Assembly (NCBI RefSeq): GCF_963678975.1 | Contig: NC_089281.1 | Location: 1,240,001 to 1,304,000 of the forward strand | Length of the DNA: 64,000 bases | Source: Dysidea avara | Taxonomy: Eukaryota > Porifera > Demospongiae > Dictyoceratida > Dysideidae | Reading direction: 5' to 3' | Part shown: in pieces, positions 48,229 to 58,853 of the stretch | Layout: each line of letters begins with the position of its first letter | How positions within the stretch are numbered: position 1 is the stretch's first letter | Program-made: the position numbers and the translations under genes | The notes under the pieces: model-generated | Told to the model about the DNA's origin: nothing | The model's input: only the letters and a program-made list of their open reading frames with translations | Database searches by the model: none

Positions 48229-49365
48229 TCAGTATAGTTCACATTATTATGGTTGAATGTGGATTACAGCCTTTTTTTTTTGCTGAACTTTGAAAGTACT
48301 GTGGGCTTAGGTTCTTGACTTCCCCAATACAGTTGAATCTGGTTCACTATGTATATGTAAATTTATCTTTAGTGCAAAAAATATGATGACGTAATTTATT
48401 GTATTTTGGGAAAATTTGTGCGACAGAAACCAGGAGTCTTTCCTGCTGCCCACATAAAATATCTGGCAGGAGAAATTACTCTGGTGTAATGAATTATTTG
48501 TGGTGTGTTTATGTAGTAGTCTTAATTTGATTTTTGATTTATGATTTATTGTAATGCTAGGTAAGCTGTTAGCATCTGAGTGAGCAGTTGCAGAACCAAC
48601 AGACCTGCTGGCAGACTAGATGGAGTCAGAAGTATAACACAAGACAAGCTGCAACAGGCCCATGCAAGAGTAGAGCAAGAATCAACCTCCTAGTCGGATT
48701 TGCAATGTTTACATCATGTAGTTTCATATGACATGTAAATAATAGCCTGGCAAGGTGTTGTTATGTGTAACTTGAGTTGTATGGCACACGAATCAAAGTT
48801 GTATAGAGTGTATGAACTGTGCTATGTTTGATCCTGTGTAACAGTACTGCCTCATGGATATGGGATGTCTCTCATTGTTGAGATCAAGGATGATGCTTCA
48901 CTGACTTCAAATTCAGTTTATGGTCTGGTGTACATAATAGGTCTTACTCCTACTAGAGTTCAGGAGCTGTAAAAGGAGGGGCACACCCAGTCTGCTACAG
49001 TATCTCATTTGAACTTGAGTGGTCTAAACTGATGGAGTGTAATCATCAATGCTGACTTCAAAGGTTCAGGTACATTCTAATAAAGCAGTCGATAACTCTA
49101 ATAGAACAGTCAGTGCTTGAAGTGTGAATAATTTGTGGTTCTGTACAGGTAAGCCAGAGATATGTGAGGATGTCCTATAGTTAAATTCATGCTTTAGCAG
49201 ATTAGCTACAACTTCTCGGCATACAGTTTTGTCCAGATACAATGTGGGTGAGGAAAAATTGTTCCGCCATTAGAAAGACGGCAAGAGAAAGTTATTAATC
49301 TCAGCTGCTTAACTCTCATCTCTTAGTCTAGTCTTCTCACTGTCGCAATGCGAGAGATAAAGACG

Positions 49366-49420
49366 AAGGCACCTTCGCTGCACTGCATAAAGACGTAAGG
49401 CAGTGCAGTGAAAGTGCCTT
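49366..49420. repeat. Stem-loop, 21-bp arms
   Basis: AAGGCACCTTCGCTGCACTG pairs with CAGTGCAGTGAAAGTGCCTT with few mismatches and a loop of about 13 bases. It lies inside the 3.7 kb element. Confidence 0.6.
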
Positions 49421-50057
49421 GCGCCGGCGTCTAGTGTTTTTATGTAGCTAACACATACATACTGTAACGTTTTGTTCACAACTACTAATTGTAGCATACG
49501 TACACTTATTGATTGTAACACACACTTCACTATTGTTGATTTTACATCCTAGGCACACCAGCTGTGCTGTCTGCCTAGTAATTGATAATAAAGGCAGGTT
49601 TCACTTCCGTACTGAAATTCCATCACGCATGCTAGCTAGAATCCCTAATGGAGCTACGTACCTTTAAAGACTAAATTTTCGTGGAAACACATGAAACATT
49701 CTCAGTAGCATAGCGGCACTATGATAGCGGTTAGCTGGTAGTGACTTGAAATTCCTAACAGTATTACGGGAAAGCGAAACGCGGATTATTTCCGTTTACG
49801 CCTCCGTTGCCAATCCCTATTATAAGTCTAGTATCTATGGTGTAACTAACATGTGCTGGGTCGTTTCTTGCAAAGAGAACATACAATTGTGGTGGCTATA
49901 TTGCAAAATAATCTTATAATTGGCATAAAACTCCACACAAACATATTTGTAACAGAAAACTAACTGCACCATCGTATTCCTTGCCCCCAGAAACCCTAGA
50001 AACAATCCAATAGTTTGATCAATCACTTGTATGGCAGCGAATTGATTGTGCCAACTC

Positions 50058-50404
50058 CAGGGGCTGATCCAGAGGGGCGGATAGGGTGGCTAATGATTAG
50101 TATCCATTACCCTGTTATTTTGTTTTAATCCTTTTTTGTATCTTTTCTTTTCTGTACTGTTTGCTTGTACATACATAGCCATATACATTATGTAATTTTT
50201 CATTCTTGTATGCACATGTATATATAGCCTTTTACTAAACCAAGGTAATCAAATCTAATCATACAGAATAAAAGGACCACACATTTTCCTTGGATGTTTT
50301 CTTTTGAAAGCTTCAGTCACAAATATTATTTAGTGGAATGTCAAAGCTATGAATTGCCAAAGCTCCTAGCCACTCCCCTCTAAATAATCCTGGATCAGCG
50401 CCTG
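50058..50404. mobile_element. CAGGGGC-ended MITE
   Basis: Ends CAGGGGCTGATCCAG and (reversed) CAGGCGCTGATCCAGGAT. AACTC is found on both sides (50053-50057, 50405-50409). Non-coding interior. Confidence 0.65.
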
Positions 50405-50984
50405 AACTCTCCAATGGAAGATTCACGGAGAAAATTTTATGCAAAATTTACGGAATTCCAGAATCGCTACCTTGAAATTTGGCACACAGAAGGGAGTATA
50501 AAGGCACATCTTGGTACAAAGTTTGGCTGGAATACGATAAACAGTCAAGGAGTTATTAGCAATTATTCACAAAAAATAACACCAACAAGTTGTCAAGCCT
50601 ACAGGGTAAACCGCTTATGAGAAGAAGCTGAAAATTGGTGGGTGAATAGGTTAACTATTGAACCTTAAACCTTTTGTGGTTTGAAAGAAATCGAGCAAAA
50701 ACCAGGAAGATACAACAAAAAAACCAACAGTGTGTAACAATTATGCAATCGAGATTGGCTATAATTAAAACGACTACTTGCCACACCTACCAGAAAAACT
50801 GCTTGGGGGTAATGCTTTGAAAATCGGTGTGCAGATGAAGTAATCATCTTAGAAAGGGTCTTCAATGGTGTAGAAGAATCAGACTTAAAGCCACAGAGTT
50901 ACAACACGAAATCCAACTTGGTGTACCAAGTGCGAGATACTCTAATAGAGCAGTCATCCTGATAGAACAGTCACCTTGAAAAAA

Positions 50985-51388
50985 GATCAGCTAGAAACAA
51001 GTAACCCGTATTGAGATCAGCTACAAACAAATCACCCTGTAGAGATATCAGTCAAATACAAGTTACCCTATAGAGATCAGCTTCACCCAGTACTTTATGT
51101 GCTGGAACAAATCACAATGTAGAGAGATCAGTTAGGAATAAGTCGCCCAGTAGAGAGTACAGCTAGAAACAAGTCACCCTGTAGAGAGATCAGCTAGAAA
51201 TAAGTCACCCTGTAAAGAGATCAGCTACAAACAAATCACCCTGTAGAGATATCAGCTAGATATAAGTTACCCTATAGAGATCAGCTACAAACAAATCACC
51301 CAGTAGAAATATGTGCTGGAAACAAATCACCATGTAGAGAGTTCAGCTAGAAACAAGTCACCCTGAAAAGGGTTCAGCTACAAACAAT
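50985..51388. repeat. About 31-bp satellite-like array, about 12 units
   Basis: Diverged tandem units of the type AGAGATCAGCTAGAAACAAG followed by TCACCCTGTAG, lengths 29-31 bp with one longer unit. No open frame runs through it. Confidence 0.8.
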
Positions 51389-51400
51389 GAGAGTTTCAGC

Positions 51401-51446
51401 ATAGATAGTATATTCTCCGTACCGGTATGGAGAATATACTATCTAT
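51401..51446. repeat. Perfect 18-bp-arm palindrome
   Basis: ATAGATAGTATATTCTCC, ten bases, then its exact reverse complement. Confidence 0.85.
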
Positions 51447-51461
51447 GGTTTCAATTACAGT

Positions 51462-51751
51462 CATAGGCAGTGGAGACGCCCCCCCCACTTTTATGGGACA
51501 CTGTTTGCAAGAAAAGATTGAGATACTCTAACAGAACAGTCAGGATCTGGATACTCTAATAGAGCAGTCACAATATTCAGAGAAGCAGTGTAGCAAACTA
51601 CTTAGCTACGTATGTGTAGTTATAAATAAGGAGATATAATTGGTGGAGAACAGCTATTGTCAGCAGGCTGTGACCTTTTTTTGGGGGGGGGGGTCTTCAA
51701 CTTACAGCTGGCCTGGCCCCTTCACTCTTTGGCCTGCTCCACTGCCCCTGG
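51462..51751. mobile_element. hAT-like MITE
   Basis: Ends CATAGGCAGTGGAG and (reversed) CCAGGGGCAGTGGAG. TTACAGT flanks both sides (51455-51461 and 51752-51758), compatible with an 8-bp duplication with one mismatch. It contains a pair of the dispersed motif at 51521-51570 and runs of C and G. Confidence 0.65.
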
Positions 51752-51969
51752 TTACAGTTCAGTTATGTATAAGAAGTCGCTTTATTACCTACAGTATGTG
51801 ATTATCATTCATTGTTAAATATACAATATTTTAATCAGACAAAAAGCTATACACAAATTGCTTATTTTGTTCCACAATTCATGCAGAAAAGAAAAACACC
51901 AAGTTAAAAGGAAGCACCAAAGCCAGTTTATGGCTGGCTTTGTGGCTTACAATACAAAAAGAAGTAATA

Positions 51970-52311
51970 TCTAAACCAGAGCATCAAAGCTGTTAAGAAA
52001 ACAGTACGGCCCCCAAAAAGGCCAGGGTGAAAAAAGATGTGAAATCCAAGGTGGTAGCCAAAAAATAGCTGTGATGGTGAGTTAATGGCTAAAAATTTAA
52101 TTATGACAATTCAGGTGAATTTAGTGCCGAATCCTAGCGAAACTTGGAGAAGGCAACACAAATTCACCTGAATTGTTGTAATTAAATTTTTTACCATTAA
52201 CCTACCATCACAGCCATTTCTTGGCTGCCACCTTGGATTTCACATCTTTTTTCACCATGGCCTTTTTGGGGGCCGCATTCTTTTTTACAGCTTGGCTGTT
52301 TTGGTTTAGAT
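51970..52311. mobile_element. Foldback MITE, arms about 150 bp
   Basis: CTAAACCA at the left and TGGTTTAG at the right. The inner arm has GGCCCCCAAAAAGGCC, GATGTGAAATCCAAGGTGG and CAATTCAGGTGAATT, all mirrored. Only a short centre of about 55 bp is unpaired. Confidence 0.75.
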
Positions 52312-53007
52312 AAAATTATAAGGAACAAAGACCAGTATGCAAGCTAAAATTGAATCCCCACCTGCATGTACACTGCTATCTCACCATTTTACCAAACATT
52401 CTGACATACCAATTGTTCAAAAGTTATAAATCTATACCTTTTTATGTACTTTGAATCATAAGTTTTTGAAGGCAAATAACTTCTTTTGGTATAATTGGTT
52501 TAATGAATAGTAGGTAATTTCAGTTGTATCTTGGGTTGAAATCCAACCAAAACATTAATTTATAAACATTTAAGGGCTATGTCCTTCCTTACTTGATCAT
52601 GCTCCACAATACTTTAGAACAAACAAAATATGACCACTGTATATACAGGTGTATATATCCTTTATTAAACAACAAATTAAAAGTACATGCATGTACCATC
52701 ACTTTAAATTCCAACTTTCCAAAGGAGATACTTTACAATAACTACAGTATGAATCAAGAATTGTCCTTCTCAATTCCTAGTGAAAGTAAATTGAAAATCT
52801 TTGAAGCAGTTGCAACATAATATTGCTGGTTATGGTTTCACTTTTAGTGCTATTAGTATTATAGGCTAAATATCTTACAGCTCCATCAATCCCTTGAAAT
52901 TTAATTTTGCACTCTGCTTTACTAATAATGCTGTGACATTTATGACAACTAATATTGCCACTGGTAGAGAATAATATAACTTCTTTTTTATATAGTCAAA
53001 GCTATTA
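52312..53007. other. 0.7 kb without a supported gene
   Basis: AT-rich. The open frame at 52593-52820 has no motif. Confidence 0.35.
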
Positions 53008-53235
53008 CAGTGGAACTTGTTATCTGGACCCCACTTGTCTGGATTCTCAGTTAACCAAACTAGGGAAATGACTACACTATCAGAGTAGTGACTGTTCTAT
53101 TAGGGTATTTGCTAATACTAATATTTAATTTAAAATTTTTAAAGGTCATTTATACATGGTTTCAGAAAATACGGACTGTTCAGACTTATGGACCACCCCT
53201 GGTCCCAAGGGGTTCGGATAACTGAAGTTCCACTG
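53008..53235. mobile_element. pogo/Tigger-like MITE
   Basis: Ends CAGTGGAACTTGTTATCTGG and (reversed) CAGTGGAACTTCAGTTATCC, with TA on both sides (53006-53007, 53236-53237). A pair of the dispersed motif lies inside in reverse orientation (53070-53112). Confidence 0.75.
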
Positions 53236-54945
53236 TACCAAATTCAATCTCAGAAGGCAAAATTTGCAAAACTTTCCTTGGGACATGTCTACACTCTACA
53301 GACCCCATAATTCATATGCTGGGTATGCTTCACACACTAGCCACTAGTTGTACCACTTTTCTTAGCCAGCACTACAAGTTTAGCACCACTCTTGAGAAAT
53401 TCTAGATCCACCCCTGGCACACTCAGACTAATTATTGCAGCCAAAGGCAAAGATCTTCCTAACAGCCAGGAGTGGAGTGAATTCATGTCCATAGGATTCA
53501 AATTTTACAATGATATTGATGTGGGGTGGGCATCAGAAGCAATCTACAAGAGTCTAAAATGCAAAAATTTCTGGAGCGGCAGGTACCTGAGAATGTACCA
53601 AAAGCAATCTAAGAGAATCAAAATGCAGCTGAGCAGCATGTTATTCTTAGAATGTACCAGTAACCAGAAGCTATCTAAGAGCAAAAATTTCTGGAACAGC
53701 ATGTCACACATTTTCAGGTACCTGAGAATAATCCGACAGTCTAGTGGGCATGGCCAAATGCCATGCACATAAAATGAGTACAGAGATGCTTACATTACCG
53801 CCCTCTTACTCTGAAAAAACTGAATTTTTCCCCTCTTTAGTCATTTCCTAGATGAAGACCTGTTATTGGCTCCTACTAAGTAGTAACAATCTCAATTTCG
53901 AACACATTACATTGAAATGACTGCATGTACAATTAGAGTTGCTGACTGTTCTATTTCAGTATCTTGAGCATGCTGTATAACACATGCACATGAAAAATAG
54001 GAAGCTGCATGCGACTCTCAACTATTACACTATCAAATAGTACGGTACTACTGTTTAAGTAGGGATCACCCCAAAGTGACGCATGCTGCCAATATTACTG
54101 CCTTTAAAAATCATCCTAGAGAAACATTATGTGACAAAATCACCTTTGCGGAACAATATTAATCCATTTAACATGAAATACAACATTGAAAACAAGAATA
54201 CACTTACCGGTGACCGAATAAAGATTTTTTTTTAAATCGCCAAAACTCGAAATTTTGTCTGCCTCACTGCCTGCCTGCCTGACCACATTCGCAAGCCTAG
54301 AAGCCAAACGAAGCAGCGCATGGCCACCATTATGCACCACAATAACAAACTGACTGGTGGGATGTGCCTTTTGAGGTTCTGATGAATTTAGGCCCTCTGG
54401 ACCTTGTCTTTTCTTTTATCTTCAATCAGCTGCTTGTCTTCTTCTTCATCCAACAAAACCATATCAAGGCATTAATTTCTGTATCAACATGTTCTTTCAG
54501 ACACCACAGAATTATTTCAGAACTGCATTCAGAAGCGCTTCAGTCCTGGCACTACTATAAGAGGTATACTAGCTAGATATCCAACTTTGCGATTAGGGAT
54601 AGGTTCACAAGCACACCCATCAAATAATAAAGATCTAGGTGGACTAATAGCGATAGAGTATGGAGACCATGCACACCTCTTAACAATCTAACTATTTGCT
54701 TAACAGTAAATAAGATGACCTCAACCCTTATTGGTCTAGCTATAACAAAAAGCTAATGTGCCAAAGTAGGGACTTCCCCATTAAGCTATGCTGTAATACG
54801 ATCATTCATCTCGTTTCACTACTTTTCTTGCATAGATCCCTACTTCATTTTTAAATAACAATTTTTAAGAAAATGCTAGTATAGCTTTCAATCTCAAGAT
54901 TTGTAGTCTCACTTTATTTCTTCCTCACTCCCTTCAGTAGATATA
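53236..54945. other. 1.7 kb without a supported gene
   Basis: No exon chain. Short diverged direct repeats lie at 53540-53730 (AGCAATCTA, AAAATTTCTGGA, GTACCTGAGAAT occur twice). A single reverse copy of the dispersed motif is at 53945-53962. Confidence 0.35.
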
Positions 54946-55196
54946 TGTGACCGGATTTGCGAAAAGGTACCTTTTTCACACACAACGTTTGACCTATTTT
55001 TTGAACTTAAAAGCTTCATAACTTTTTGATCATGGCATATAATTGCTTGCAATTTTCAGTGAAGGTAGCTAAAGCATCTGGCTACATTTTGATACTAAGA
55101 GCAAGTTAATCAGTATAAGGAGTCCAGTGTTACATCATTTTGTTCGTTGGTATGTCAAATGTGTGGAAAAGGTACCTTTTTGCAAATCCGGTCACA
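54946..55196. mobile_element. TGTGACC-ended MITE (copy C)
   Basis: Ends TGTGACCGGATTTGCGAAAA and (reversed) TGTGACCGGATTTGCAAAAA, then GGTACCTTTT on both arms. TA flanks both ends. Same end class as the elements at 13758 and 14012 but with different interior. Confidence 0.8.
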
Positions 55197-55299
55197 TATG
55201 CTGATTCAATATCTGGTGTTTCCATGCAAATACATATAAACTACTACACAAAGTGCTGAAGTCCTACAGTCTGTTTAAAGTTACAACAGAAAGTATGGA

Positions 55300-55575
55300 T
55301 GGTGTCAGAGGTAAAGCTTTCAATTGAACACGTGTAATCACTGACTCGAAAGTGAAGTGGCCATTACACTTCGCTTTCTGTTATGTTTAGTCCATTTTAC
55401 AGTGTTACAAAGAACACTAGGAGAAACACCTCTGCAATCGATCCAGTCACCATGGAAAATATGGACGATTCCTGTTTACAAACTCAGGGAAGCTATCAAG
55501 CTACCACAAATCAACACCTTGTGCTGTCAGCAAAAAGAAATGGGACACAAAGGAGGACAAAGGTAAGTCCATGAT
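55300..55575 (+). repeat. Exon-like dispersed repeat, copy 1
   Basis: Contains ACAGTGTTACAAAGAACA, AGAAACACCTCTGCAATC and an open piece (MENMDDSCLQ ... NGTQRRTK) that ends at a perfect GTAAGT donor. The same series recurs at 57975-58295, including the donor context GGACACAAAGGAGGACAAAG. It may be the 5' part of a retrogene-like or transposon-borne transcript. Confidence 0.5.
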
Positions 55576-55726
55576 GTGTGTATTGTACATACTGCAGTAT
55601 GCCAAGACACCTGTTGGGCTGAAGTGATGTTGAACAGTGAAATGATCAAGCCTGTAGTCTTAGCCGTTATCGAGCTCACTTGTCTGAAGGCATCAGACAG
55701 GCTCATCATGTACTGTATATTAGGGA

Positions 55727-56600
55727 TCATGGAGGTCTGGGTTTTTCTGGCCAAAAATATCACCAGCTTCACAATACCATCCTGGCACCTTGACAGTATT
55801 GGTGTATAACCAAGCCCAAGTACAACCCTAAATGCTTTCAATAGATTGTTAGACTGAATAACTGGGTACTTCTGTTAGGATATGCATTATGATTATAGGT
55901 ATATCACAAAACCAGCAGCTCATTTTAAACTTATAACACATTTTTCTCTGTAAACTTTTGTCTGAAGACTGGTGATTCCTCCTCTAATTCTCATGCCTCA
56001 AATTTTCTATTATCACAAAAACAATATTACCATACAGTATGTAGGGACCACAAAGGTGTAGGCGTGGCCCATGAAAAAACACCCAAAAACCAGCCTCACT
56101 TTTCCCTGACGACGATGAGGTAGTATTGGCTGGTCGGGTAAAACTAAGCCCAAACAAGCCTCAGATCAATTTGAAACGCTTTAAATGAAATGCTACAGAA
56201 CTTTTTAAAAATTGGATTTCGTGCTTTCAACAAGTTGCTACGGAATTTAAAAAAAAAATTTAACAGAATTTTCTACTGACTGAGTAAGCGACGGAGTAAC
56301 TGACTGATGCCTTCAGACAAGCATAATTTGATAACCGCTAAGGCTACAAGCTTGGATTTTTCACTGTTTGACGTCACTTCAGCCGGACATGTGCCTTCTG
56401 ACATACTGCAGTATGTACAATGCATTCTTCATGGACTTACCAGTGTCCTCATTCATCTTTGTTAACAGTGAAAGGTGTTGATTCGGCAGTAGTGCATAAT
56501 GGACTTTTTTTGTAACCAGAAATCATCCGTATTTTTCATAGGGGCTATTTTGATTGCAAAGGTGCTTTTCAAACAGTTCTTGATTTGTAATGTTGTGTAA
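55727..56600. repeat. Dispersed repeat, copy 2 (also 32832-33340)
   Basis: Same modules and order as the copy in front of the helicase-like frame, with extra sequence between about 55820 and 56060. Confidence 0.6.
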
Positions 56601-57254
56601 CGGGTTGAACATAGCTGACAATAGAGGACTTGCACGCATGAAGCAACTGTTGCTAGGCAGACATGTTTCGGGACAACTTTCTATGGCGCATGTTGGGTCA
56701 GAATGAAGGTAACGAGATTTATTCACTAAGCGCTAGGTATAGTGGCACTGGGAAGCGGGGATGGTTTCAAAATAGAAGATCTTATCATTGGCTTCGTGAA
56801 ATAGGTGGCTAATTAAATTTCGATACATTACTCACCAATTCTAACTTCGTCGCCTTTTTTAACGAGCTGGCTGGTATTTACAACACAACTCAACACTGAT
56901 TCGCTTCATTACAGCCTGTACCAAATCCTGAGAAAGCGCTTTTCAGCCAAAACACTGTCCCGAAACATGGCCGACAGCTACGGTTGCTTAGCAATTACGA
57001 TGATTTACGTCACGCTGCAAGTCCTCTATGAAATGTAATGGATACTTCACTTTTCAAACAATAATTGGTAGCTGGGGAATTTCTTTCTTTTGATGCAGTA
57101 TGCGTGGGTTCACTATATAGTCATAATAATTTTATTTTACAAAAAAAAAAAGTTAACAAACAAGTGCACAAAAAATTTGGAATTTTCAACTAGGGTAGGG
57201 ACCATAGCACATCGATAAAAAGTACTGAAACAAGCTGGAGTAGTGCATGATATT

Positions 57255-57361
57255 AAATCACAGTAAAACAATAAGAAGTGTTATATCCCTACTGTGCATT
57301 TCCATTATGGTATCTTGGAGCACAGTAGGGATAAAACACTTCTTATTGTTTTACTGTGATT
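57255..57361. repeat. 107-bp near-perfect hairpin
   Basis: Arms of about 42 bp around AATCACAGTAAAACAATAAG ... CTACTGTG and its mirror image; loop about 25 bases. Confidence 0.85.
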
Positions 57362-57629
57362 AGTCTAGCAGAGTAATTTTGCATGAATAGCAACTGTAGA
57401 AAGACTGTCCTGCTAAGTCTGTGCTACTACTTTTCCATCGTGCTATTGAACTTCATTTCCATAGCTTTGCTTCTTTGCAGCGGAAACATGACGTAAGCAA
57501 GTGTGCGCCTCTGCATAATATCCTAATAAAGAAATTTTACAAGTTACTTATTATAGTACATGGCAGCCATGTTTGAATTTTGCTGTTTACGGAGTTACAT
57601 GCTCCCTTGTCCATAGGATTCGATGAGCT

Positions 57630-57840
57630 CCTGGTAGGGATCACAGATAAAAAAAAGCAAAGGAGGTCATCTACACCAGCAGCTATAATAGTTGAAATTT
57701 AATTCCTACTTCAGTCATATACAGCCTGTTAATACAGTATAGTTATGACTGATGTAGAGATTACATGTCAACTTGTATAGGTGCAGGTGTAGATGACCTC
57801 CCTTGTTCCATTGCTTTTTGTTTCTATGATCTCTACTCTA
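57630..57840. mobile_element. Foldback MITE
   Basis: GTAGGGATCACAGA at the left and TATGATCTCTAC at the right, with GGAGGTCATCTACACC mirrored as GGTGTAGATGACCTCC. A related end (GTGACCTCCTCCCTTGTTTT, ATGATCCCTA) occurs at 33370-33410. Confidence 0.6.
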
Positions 57841-57974
57841 ATGTAAAATGTTCTTACACTTGTTTTGTTTACTTTTTTCCAGTAACATAATACATTGCCA
57901 TCACATATTGCATCAAATACGCCATGCACACACATTAATCATACAACTGAATCCTATCGATGACTGAAATGCAA

Positions 57975-58295
57975 AGTCACCATTCCACTTCTTTTTGAGC
58001 TATGTTCCACCAATTTTACAGTGTTACAAAGAACAGTATGAGAAGCACCTCTGCAATCAGGAAATTATGGTTGAATACATGCCCCAACTATTAATTGTGA
58101 AGTGGCCATTTCACTTCTGTCTCACCCATTATAAACTATACAACATCACAAAGAAAGAACAGTAGGAGAAGCACTTCTGGAATCAATTCACACTACAGAA
58201 AATAAAGCACTGAAGCTATGACCCAAGTTACTACCAATCAACACTTATGCGATAGTGAAAAAAGAAACGGGACACAAAGGAGGACAAAGGTAAGT
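57975..58295 (+). repeat. Exon-like dispersed repeat, copy 2
   Basis: Second copy of the repeat at 55300-55575, itself made of two tandem subcopies (GTTACAAAGAACAGTA..., then CACAAAGAAAGAACAGTAGG...). It ends at the same GTAAGT donor. Confidence 0.5.
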
Positions 58296-58853
58296 CCACC
58301 ATACATGTAATGTAGCTACTGCGGTTGGTACAAGGCATGTCTCATAGTAAAATAATGTCAAACACTGAAGAATCGAGCCTGTAGCTTAACTTAGTTGAGT
58401 CTTGGCTAGAGGCACCAGTCAGTTAGCAGAAAATTTAGATAAATCATAATTTCATAGAAACTTAGGGATTGCTGACATTTATGAGCTTGGTTATGCGTAA
58501 CCAATACTGACAAGCTGTTACAAAGGAAAAGTGAGGCTGGTCTCTCCATGGTCCGTACTGTATGATATATCACCCATCTATCTATTTCAGATGGAAACAA
58601 CTAATTAAGAAATGGTTAAATTTTTCTATATGATAAAATATTGTGGTCCCAACAATCTAGCTGTAATTCTTAATATTTTGTATATTTCAATAAACAGTTC
58701 TTTGGCCTGACAGTTTGCAGTCCATTATCTTCTCTCTTTTTTTGATACACACAACATGTACAGTACAATTAAAACACAATAAATATCATATTAAAATAAA
58801 TATGTTTCAATCTCCTAAATAACTAGTCAGTGATGTAACAACGTGTTCTGTGT

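Larger units (their letters stand above)
46122..49841. mobile_element. 3.7 kb element with 36-bp terminal inverted repeats
   Basis: Left end ACCATAGATACTAGACTTAT..., continuing AATAGGGATTGGCAACG; the right end 49806-49841 is its exact reverse complement in my reading. GTA flanks both sides (46119-46121 and 49842-49844). No transposase frame was recognised inside. It contains a smaller CAGTGGCG-ended element and a pair of the dispersed motif. The identical ends suggest recent mobility. Confidence 0.7.

Noticed and set aside
54140..54340. 66-residue minus-strand frame with LRLASRLANVVRQAG
   Set aside because: It overlaps a GCAGGCAGGCAG-like simple stretch that recurs in the dispersed repeats. 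There are no splice partners or motif.
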